Both the position numbers and the translations under genes were made by a program. From Verrucomicrobiales bacterium (lineage in GTDB: Bacteria > Verrucomicrobiota > Verrucomicrobiia > Limisphaerales > Palsa-1400): a DNA stretch of 35,641 bases. How positions within the stretch are numbered: the first letter of the stretch is position 1; every line of letters begins with the position of its first letter. The stretch is taken from the NCBI GenBank assembly GCA_003138485.1, contig PLGF01000116.1, positions 28,791 to 64,431 of the forward strand, read 5' to 3'. Below the pieces are notes generated by a model. That model searched no databases. It was not told the origin of the DNA and saw only the letters and a list, made by a program, of their open reading frames with translations. Positions 1 through 5,653 of the stretch are shown here, in pieces.

Positions 1-12
1 CTGCACCGGGCG

Positions 13-83
13 GCGTGCGTGGCGTGAACCGTTATGCCCGCTGCGCGCCGCAAGCCATTTTTCCCGGCATGGCGGGCTGGGGG
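13..83 (+). repeat. Terminal inverted-repeat copy, left
   Basis: These 71 bases match the reverse complement of 35568-35641 with only a few mismatches and small gaps. Both copies share blocks such as GCGTGCGTGGCGTGAACCGT and GCCGCAAGCCATTTTT. The copy is followed directly by decamer-type repeats (91-120), as its partner is. This looks like a dispersed, non-coding genomic repeat; no open reading frame or transposase is attached. Confidence 0.8.
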
Positions 84-90
84 TTTTGAA

Positions 91-144
91 CCCGTGTCAA
101 CCCGTGTCCATCTGAGGTTAAAAAATTACGGTAAATTACGGTAG
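91..144. repeat. 10-bp tandem duplications (two adjacent pairs)
   Basis: Two neighbouring duplications with exact 10-bp period: CCCGTGTCAA/CCCGTGTCCA at 91-110, continuing into a diverged third unit, and ATTACGGTAA/ATTACGGTAG at 125-144. The first pair resembles the GTGTCCATC..GTGG phrase found in inverted orientation at 35533-35567. Function is unknown. Confidence 0.6.
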
Positions 145-435
145 TTTTGTTGCGGCGCAAGCGACCTTGCGGGCGGCGGGCCGCCCCGGGCGCAGCACGG
201 AATTCTTCGGGGATCGCCCTCATCCTTAATCTTCTCCCCCTGCCGGAACGATGCAGTTAAGATTGGGAGCGCGACCAGCCCGCAAAGCCCACGCGCAAGC
301 GTCTGCCCAATAATTTGTTCACTTCTGCAGCCAGTAATATGTTCTAACCTCTCGGTCGCTCTGGCTGGCGTCCCGCCGGCCAGTCGTTCGCGTGGAGGTG
401 AGTCACCGTTTGATGGGTTTTTGCACGGTGAAGAT

Positions 436-458
436 GTTTTCGGCCAGAGGCCGAAAAC
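436..458. repeat. Perfect 10-bp hairpin in left flank
   Basis: GTTTTCGGCC at 436-445 and GGCCGAAAAC at 449-458 form a perfect 10-bp inverted repeat around a 3-nt loop (AGA). No gene ends just upstream on either strand and the following bases are not T-rich, so a terminator role is not evident. It may be part of a dispersed palindromic element or a protein-binding site. Confidence 0.5.
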
Positions 459-587
459 CGCGAGCGAGACGCCCGCGCTCCGGAATGCAACTGAATCGCT
501 CCGGCCCTGGGAGAGGAGATGTTTTTCGCCGCGCCTTTGCAGTGCGCGAGATAGGCTGTGCCTTGCTGGGCGGTATTCCAGAGTTTC

Positions 588-664
588 ACCCTCTGGCACC
601 CTCTGGCAAGTTATCAATCCGGAGTTTTGGCCGGATATTCGCACCCATTCGCACCTATTCGCGG
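588..664. repeat. Further 10-bp tandem duplications
   Basis: ACCCTCTGGC is present twice in a row (588-607). Slightly downstream, ATTCGCACCC/ATTCGCACCT/ATTCGCGGCT (637-666) is a three-unit repeat, also of 10-bp period. The second resembles the iterated ATTCGTGTCC-type phrases of the window ends in length and pattern. No function can be assigned. Confidence 0.55.
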
Positions 665-866
665 CTTGAATTGACGGCGGGGAAGGTAAGCGTCTCAAGT
701 CTTTGGGCGGCGCCAGGCGTTTGCCCAAGCCCGGCCCTCTTGACTTTTGCACTCTCTGACGCAAATTGGGATGCCATGAACAGTGAATCGGAGCGGACGC
801 GCAACGCCGGCTGGACCGGCTGTCGCGGCGCGTTTGGACCGTCCACGGGCTGCAACGCGCTCCGTC

Positions 867-1505
867 ATGAATGACCTGAGGCCAGGGAGCTTGGGGGAAA
901 CTTGGCTGAACCTGGTCCAGAGGACGGCCCGGACCGGAGTTGCGGTGGATGGCGAGTGCGTCGAATTGCTGGGGGTGGAGGTGGCTTTTCCCGCCGGCGC
1001 GGAGGGGGATGAAGTGATCCGCGAGTTTGGAGACGGTCGGATGATGGCGGAAATGGAGAAGGCATTTTTCGCGGACGGGGCCAATGCGCTGGGGCACTCT
1101 TATGCCAAACTGATGCGGGGGCCGGAGGGCAGACGCGATTTGGAAGACATCATTTCCCTCCTGCGCGCCGATCCCGCCAGCAAACGGGCGGTGGTGACGC
1201 TCTGCGGGACGGGCGACGGGAAGGTGCCATGCGTCAACGTGGTTCAATTCCTGGTTCGGGCCGGAGTGCTTCACACCATTTACTTCGCGCGCGGCCAGGA
1301 CGCCTTCAAGAAATTCTATGCCGATGGGCTTTGCCTGGGGAAAATGGCGCGCCGCGTGGCGGAGGGGCTGGGGTTGGCGGCGGGCGCCGTTTCGGGTTAC
1401 ATCGGATCGAGCCATGTCTATCGGGAGGACGGGCCGGCCATCGAAGATTTCCTGGAGCGGGGGAAAAAGTATTTGCGCAACGGCGCGGGGAAGGGGGCCT
1501 GCTGA
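867..1505 (+). CDS. Thymidylate-synthase-like enzyme, likely (d)CMP-type hydroxymethylase or methylase
   Basis: About 212 aa from the ATG at 867, chosen because the family-like text begins there (LGETWLNLV); a GTG at 783 would add 28 Arg/Ala-rich residues. Thymidylate synthases use methylene-folate to methylate or hydroxymethylate pyrimidine nucleotides at C5. Visible landmarks are SKRAVV (phosphate-binding Arg region), VPCVNVVQFLV with the nucleophile Cys122, then RGQDAFKKFYAD, and a C-terminal GSSHVY in the place of the GxxHxY motif. Aligning RGQD with the family RSxD motif without gaps puts Asp153 at the position of E. coli ThyA Asn177. Asn-to-Asp here is the known mark of dCMP and CMP hydroxymethylases. 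The N-terminal part is shorter than in ThyA and lacks its folate-side tryptophans. First gene of a five-gene operon; its stop overlaps the next start. The family call is firm; the exact reaction is inferred. Confidence 0.82.
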   Translation: MNDLRPGSLGETWLNLVQRTARTGVAVDGECVELLGVEVAFPAGAEGDEVIREFGDGRMMAEMEKAFFADGANALGHSYAKLMRGPEGRRDLEDIISLLRADPASKRAVVTLCGTGDGKVPCVNVVQFLVRAGVLHTIYFARGQDAFKKFYADGLCLGKMARRVAEGLGLAAGAVSGYIGSSHVYREDGPAIEDFLERGKKYLRNGAGKGAC

Positions 1506-2887
1506 TGCGCGTGCTGTTCATCGCGCCGCGGTCGTTTAATCCCAAGCAGATGTACCGGGAGTATCCCTTGGGCATTGGGTACCTCGGCACGCTGCTCAAG
1601 CAGGAGGGGCATGAGGTTCGCATCTTCGACCAAAACGTCCAAGGCGCTGAGGACGAGGGTCTGCTGAAGTTGGCGGCAGAGTTTGATCCCCAGATTGCGG
1701 GCTTCTCGGTCATCACGCCCAATTACCCGGTGGCCCGCCAGCAGATTGGCAAGCTCAAGCGACTGCGCCCGGACATGCGGATCGCGGCCGGAGGCATCCA
1801 CGCAACGCTTTTTCCCGACGACCTCATCGCCGACGGGGCGGATGTGGTAGTGCTGGGCGAAGGCGAGCCGGTCATTTCAGATCTGGTGGCCGGCCTGGGC
1901 GCCGGGCGGGACTTGAGCGGCCTGCCGGACCTGCTGTTTCGCACCCGCGCGGGCGGGATCATCAGGACGGCGCAACAGCGGCGGACCACGCCCCTGGACG
2001 AGCTGCCGATCGTGGATCGTAGTCTTTACAATCTCCCGAAGTACACTCATCACTCGATGCTCGCGTCGCGCGGATGCCCGCACCATTGCGCGTTTTGCTG
2101 CAATTACACGGGCACGGTGCGGAGCGACGGGGTTGCCGTGCGCTCTCACAAGAACGTCATTGCGGAAATGGAGCACCTGCGCGACATCCACGGGGCGCGC
2201 GAGATTTTTTTTGCCGATGACATTTTCCTGCTGCGCAAGCACGACATTTTGAAATTCTGCGGCGAATGCGCCGCCCGCGACGTGGGAGTCAAATGGATCG
2301 GCCAGATGCGGGCCGACAGCGTGGACCGGGCGGTGGCGGAAGCGATGAGGGCGGCCGGGTGCCAGCGGATTTATTTCGGGGTCGAATCCGGCTCCGACCG
2401 CATCCTGCGCGAGGCGCATAAAGGGATGACGACGGCGCAAATTCGGCGGGGCATACGGGCGGCGGTCGATGCGGGGCTGCGAGTGAAGACGGGTTGGATT
2501 TACGGTTTGCCCGGTTCGCTGGAAGAGCAATACGAGTCCATTCCCTTCATGCTGGACTTGCGGCCGCACGAGATTTCGATCCACCAGCTCATACCATTTC
2601 CGGGGACGATCTATTACAGCGACCCGGCCCGGTTCGGCATTCGGATCCGGGATGCGAAGGCGTTCGAGAGTTTTTGTTACGGCGGACTGGACGGGGACAT
2701 CCGATTCGATTATTTGAGCCATGGCGAATTATGGCAATTGCTCGAAGACACGGGCGCCGCGCTGGAGGCGGCCGGTTACGTCAACAGCGACAAGGCGGCT
2801 CCGGGCGCGGAGTACATTTATACCACGCCGCTGTCCCGCAACTCGATGAACGTGTTCCGGCCCGCCGAACCGGTCGTTGCCGCTTGA
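1505..2887 (+). CDS. B12-binding-domain radical SAM enzyme
   Basis: 460 aa from the ATG at 1505, which overlaps the previous stop (TGATG) and has an AAGGGGG ribosome site. Residues 1 to about 140 form a cobalamin-binding Rossmann fold of the class without DxHxxG (MRVLFIAPRSF, then AGGIHATLFPD and VVLGEGE). The radical SAM core follows, with the cluster motif CPHHCAFC (Cys191, Cys195, Cys198) and the later FGVESGSDRIL and GWIYGLPG strands typical of this class. Such enzymes bind a 4Fe-4S cluster, SAM and often methylcobalamin, and methylate unactivated carbon or phosphorus or do ring and carbon-skeleton chemistry in natural-product pathways. Context suggests a nucleotide or nucleoside substrate, but nothing in the sequence names it. 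The C-terminal 90 or so residues are less conserved and may carry substrate specificity. Confidence 0.88.
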   Translation: MRVLFIAPRSFNPKQMYREYPLGIGYLGTLLKQEGHEVRIFDQNVQGAEDEGLLKLAAEFDPQIAGFSVITPNYPVARQQIGKLKRLRPDMRIAAGGIHATLFPDDLIADGADVVVLGEGEPVISDLVAGLGAGRDLSGLPDLLFRTRAGGIIRTAQQRRTTPLDELPIVDRSLYNLPKYTHHSMLASRGCPHHCAFCCNYTGTVRSDGVAVRSHKNVIAEMEHLRDIHGAREIFFADDIFLLRKHDILKFCGECAARDVGVKWIGQMRADSVDRAVAEAMRAAGCQRIYFGVESGSDRILREAHKGMTTAQIRRGIRAAVDAGLRVKTGWIYGLPGSLEEQYESIPFMLDLRPHEISIHQLIPFPGTIYYSDPARFGIRIRDAKAFESFCYGGLDGDIRFDYLSHGELWQLLEDTGAALEAAGYVNSDKAAPGAEYIYTTPLSRNSMNVFRPAEPVVAA

Positions 2888-2909
2888 AGCGGGTTGAGGC
2901 GGAGCTGAT

Positions 2910-3614
2910 ATGATAATGCGGGAACCAGACTCCATAGCCGCCGAGCGGGAGCGGCATCGCCGCGCGCTGGCGCCGTTGCGCCTGCCCCGGTTCGCGCAAC
3001 GGCAGGGCGCGCGCCCGCTGGTAATCTCTCTCGAAGGGGCCAATGGCGTCGGCAAAACCACCCTTTGCGCTCTGCTTTCGCGGCGGCTGGGGGCGCGCTC
3101 CTGCCTGGGCACAGACAAGGCCTGGTTCTCCGATTCGTTTAAGACCCGGATGATCCGGGACGCGGAATGGTTTTCGTCCGCTATGTTTTTTCTGAGCGGC
3201 TGTTTCGAGCAGATGCGCGCGTTGCGGGGCAGTCCAGGCCCGCTGGTGATTATGGACCGCTCGCTTTGGTCCACTTTGGCGGTCCACGGGGCCGAGAACG
3301 CCGGGCGGCTGAAAGCGTTGCTGGCCATGTTGCATCCGGTGGCCGTGCAGATTGAGGTTCCCGACCTCACCCTGGTGCTCGAAGCGAGCTTCGAGGTCTG
3401 CCAATCGCGCATTGCGCGCAAGAGCGGCACGGCCCGCCTCCTGGATGGGCTGACGGCCACTCCGGCTTTTCACGCGCGCGAAAAGGAGTTCTACCATTGG
3501 CTGGCGCGGCGGCGTTCGGAGGTGCTCTTTCTTGACGCCAATGAAGCCGCGCCCGAAACCCTCGCGGAGAGGGCGTCCGTTTTGATTCGCCAGAAATGCG
3601 GCGGCGCGTCCTGA
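2910..3614 (+). CDS. P-loop (deoxy)nucleoside or dTMP-type kinase
   Basis: 234 aa, start ATG at 2910 behind GGAG; another ATG two codons later is possible. It has an Arg-rich 35-residue N-terminal extension, then the Walker A segment SLEGANGVGKTT (P-loop Gly43-Thr50), as in thymidylate kinases, and the DRS motif (116-118) in IMDRSLWST, where deoxynucleoside and dTMP kinases have ERS or DRY/DRS. A C-terminal Arg-rich stretch (about 155-175) could supply the LID arginines. These enzymes transfer phosphate from ATP to a nucleoside or nucleoside monophosphate. It lies 22 nt behind the radical SAM gene and 9 nt before the Ham1-HIT gene. The likely role is to phosphorylate the modified pyrimidine made by the operon. 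It is too diverged from Tmk to be the housekeeping enzyme. Confidence 0.78.
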   Translation: MIMREPDSIAAERERHRRALAPLRLPRFAQRQGARPLVISLEGANGVGKTTLCALLSRRLGARSCLGTDKAWFSDSFKTRMIRDAEWFSSAMFFLSGCFEQMRALRGSPGPLVIMDRSLWSTLAVHGAENAGRLKALLAMLHPVAVQIEVPDLTLVLEASFEVCQSRIARKSGTARLLDGLTATPAFHAREKEFYHWLARRRSEVLFLDANEAAPETLAERASVLIRQKCGGAS

Positions 3615-3623
3615 GATCGACCC

Positions 3624-4907
3624 ATGCTCACCCTGGCAACCTCCAATCCCGCCAAGTACGCCCCGTTCGCCCGCGACCTTGAGCGGATGGGCCTGGTGAT
3701 CGAGCCTCCAGCGCAGCCGCTGCCGGAACTCCAGAGCCTCAATTTCGCGGAGACCCTGGCCGCCAAAGCCCGCGCCGCCGCCCTTCTCTTTGGGCGGCCC
3801 GTGCTCGTTGATGACAGCGGTTTGGTGTTGGAAGCCTACGCGCCGTTTCCGGGACCCTTGACTTCTACTGTTCTCGGCAGCCTTGGCGCGCCGGGGCTGC
3901 GGCGCCTCCTGGCCGGGACTTCCGACCGCGCGGTGATGGAATGCCATCTTGGTTGCTGGTTCAACGGCGCCTTGCGATTTTGGACCGGCTCCGTTCATGG
4001 CCGCATAGACCTTGCCCGGCCATGCCTGGACCCGCGGATGGCGCTTTCCGATTTGTTCATACCCGATCCAGCCGGCGCGGGAGAGACTCCCCGCCCGCCC
4101 GGCGACGCGGGCCAGCCGCCCAGCCTGAAGGGGTCTTCCACTGGACAATCTCCACTTCCGCACCGCGCCCGCGCGCTCGCCGCGTTGGAAGCCGACGTCT
4201 TCGAACTGCACCTCGAAACTGCTCCGGCGGAAACGGACTCCGCGCCACCGTGCGCCACGCGACCGGGCTATGATTGCCCGTTTTGCGCGGAGTTCGAGGA
4301 TGACAATCTGAGCACCTTCGCGGGCATCATGGGGGAACGTCTGCCGCGCCGGATCGTGTATGAAGACGAGCATTTCGTGGTGATGCCGCCGTTGGGAGAG
4401 TTCATGGAAGGCGGGCTGCTGTTGCTGACGCGCGAACATATCCTTTCATTCGCGCATCTCCCGCCCGCGCGGTTCGACCACCTGGAACGGCTGTTGCAGG
4501 CGATCCAGCGCGCGCTTGTCAAGTGCTGGGGCGCTGTCCCGCTGGTGTTCGAGCACGGACCCGCCCCCGATTCGAGCAAAGGCGTCTGCTGCGTCGATCA
4601 CGCCCATCTGAACATCTTCCCCGCGACGGTTCGCGTCCAGCCGCATCTGGCCGGGCGGATGCATTTTTCCCTCGGCGCGCTGGCCGGCCTGGCAAAACTG
4701 CGCCGCGCGGAATTCGGCTATCTTTTTGTCCAGGAAAACGACGGTTCCCGCCATGCCTACGACGGTCGGGAAGTCCCCACGCAATTGGTTCGCCGCATCA
4801 TCGCCACGCAGCTTGGCATTCCCGAACGCTGGCACTGGCGCGATTACCTTGGCCAGGACGAGTTGGTGGCCACCTACAACGCCCTCAAAGGCCAGATCTG
4901 CCCATGA
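3624..4907 (+). CDS. Fused Ham1/ITPase-like and HIT-domain nucleotide-processing protein
   Basis: 427 aa in one uninterrupted frame. Residues 1 to about 195 follow the Ham1/RdgB fold, which hydrolyses non-canonical NTPs to NMP and pyrophosphate: LATSNPAK, NFAETLAAKA, VDDSGL (62-67), GRI near 126, LFIPD near 144 and HRARAL (180-185). The usual GFGYDP substrate loop is absent, replaced by a segment around RMALSDLF, and a Gly/Pro-rich linker sits near 150-178. Residues from about 215 form a HIT domain: CPFC (218-221), IVYEDEHFVVM, GGLLLLTREHI, and HAHLN with His326, His328 and Asn330. The usual third His of the HxHxH triad is Asn, so a nucleotidyl-transfer role like the GalT/Apa branch (HxHxQ) is as possible as hydrolysis. 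The stop overlaps the next start (ATGA). The fusion and both altered sites are unusual. Confidence 0.82.
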   Translation: MLTLATSNPAKYAPFARDLERMGLVIEPPAQPLPELQSLNFAETLAAKARAAALLFGRPVLVDDSGLVLEAYAPFPGPLTSTVLGSLGAPGLRRLLAGTSDRAVMECHLGCWFNGALRFWTGSVHGRIDLARPCLDPRMALSDLFIPDPAGAGETPRPPGDAGQPPSLKGSSTGQSPLPHRARALAALEADVFELHLETAPAETDSAPPCATRPGYDCPFCAEFEDDNLSTFAGIMGERLPRRIVYEDEHFVVMPPLGEFMEGGLLLLTREHILSFAHLPPARFDHLERLLQAIQRALVKCWGAVPLVFEHGPAPDSSKGVCCVDHAHLNIFPATVRVQPHLAGRMHFSLGALAGLAKLRRAEFGYLFVQENDGSRHAYDGREVPTQLVRRIIATQLGIPERWHWRDYLGQDELVATYNALKGQICP

Positions 4908-5578
4908 GCACGCCGCCGCCCGGAAGGTCCAGCCGCGAACTTTATGCCCGGCGCAGTCTCAAAGCCATCGCCGCCCGCTGGGACGCCCGCGCCGATTCCT
5001 GGGACCGCGCGCTGGATGACCCTGACTGTCACCTCAACGACGACGATGCCTACCGCCGGTTCATCCGCGAGGCGCGACGGCTCATCGCGCGACGCCGACC
5101 CTTCTGCGCTCTCCACGGAGTCATCGACGCCGGTTGCGGCACCGGATTGGTTCTAGCCGAAGTCATCTCCTCGTTTGCGTGGGGGATTGGCATCGACATC
5201 AGCCCGCGGATGATCCGCGTAGCGCGGGCCAGGCGTCTGGGCAAGGCCAAATTTATTGTTGGCGACTGCTTCCAACTGCCGTCGCTTTGTCCGAAGGCGG
5301 GCGCGATCTTTTCGCGGGGCGTGCTGCTCTCGCACTACGGCCGCGAGCAGGGAGGGGACATTCTCAACGCCGCAAGGGCCGCCCTTGCTCCGGGCGGATT
5401 CCTGGTCATCGACTTCTTGAATGAAGCCGCGCGAACCCGGCAGCGCCACGCTCCCGAAGACAAGAACTGGTTCACCGGCGAAGAAATCCAGTCGATGGCC
5501 CGCCGCGCCGGTTTCGCCGCCGCCCGGGTTTTAGGCAAGCCGGACCGTCGCGCCCTCCTGCTGCTGGCCAAGACATAG
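4904..5578 (+). CDS. Class I SAM-dependent methyltransferase
   Basis: 224 aa from the ATG at 4904, which overlaps the stop of the preceding gene (ATGA), so the two are translationally coupled. An Arg-rich N-terminal helix (ARRSLKAIAARWDARA) leads into motif I, VIDAGCGTGL (73-82), followed by the acidic GIDISPRMI strand, GDCFQLPS, and a late FLVIDFLNEAART region, as in small-molecule methyltransferases of the UbiE/COQ5 type. It lacks RNA- or DNA-recognition domains, which favours a small substrate. Last gene of the operon: the next gene starts 75 bp later with its own promoter. Together with the radical SAM enzyme it gives the cluster two possible methylation or tailoring steps. Confidence 0.85.
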   Translation: MSTPPPGRSSRELYARRSLKAIAARWDARADSWDRALDDPDCHLNDDDAYRRFIREARRLIARRRPFCALHGVIDAGCGTGLVLAEVISSFAWGIGIDISPRMIRVARARRLGKAKFIVGDCFQLPSLCPKAGAIFSRGVLLSHYGREQGGDILNAARAALAPGGFLVIDFLNEAARTRQRHAPEDKNWFTGEEIQSMARRAGFAAARVLGKPDRRALLLLAKT

Positions 5579-5595
5579 AATCAATCCGACTATGT

Positions 5596-5624
5596 TTGAC
5601 TCATTTCGCTTTCGGCCTTAAAAT
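5596..5624 (+). promoter_or_regulatory. Sigma-70-type promoter of the 5654 gene
   Basis: TTGACT at 5596-5601 and TAAAAT at 5619-5624 are separated by exactly 17 bp. Transcription would begin near 5631, leaving a 23-nt leader before the ATG at 5654. This is the best vegetative promoter I see in the window, and it separates the next gene from the nucleotide operon. Confidence 0.65.
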
Positions 5625-5653
5625 ACGACATCGCCAGAAATACTCGTGGGTCC

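Larger units (their letters stand above)
1..866. other. Gene-free left flank with dispersed repeats
   Basis: I see no convincing gene in this stretch. Long open frames exist on both strands, but they are Arg/Pro/His-rich, match no family I know, and the longest (minus strand, 126-1415) runs antisense through the thymidylate-synthase-like gene. What can be seen is a terminal repeat (13-83), several 10-bp tandem duplications (91-120, 125-144, 588-607, 637-664) and a perfect hairpin (436-458). A poor promoter-like sequence, TTGACT at 740-745, sits upstream of the operon, but I find no good -10 box for it. Confidence 0.6.

Noticed and set aside
776..874. Short frame (ATG at 776) that could be a leader peptide overlapping the first operon gene
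   Set aside because: It has no ribosome site and no pattern of regulatory codons, and seems to be part of repeat-like DNA.
126..1415. 429-codon minus-strand open frame across the left flank and the thymidylate-synthase-like gene
   Set aside because: It is antisense to a clear family member, rich in Arg, Pro and His, and matches no domain. Such frames are common in GC-rich DNA.
2781..4439. 552-codon minus-strand open frame opposite the kinase and Ham1-HIT genes
   Set aside because: The opposite strand encodes two recognisable proteins with conserved motifs and good spacing; this frame has low-complexity composition only.
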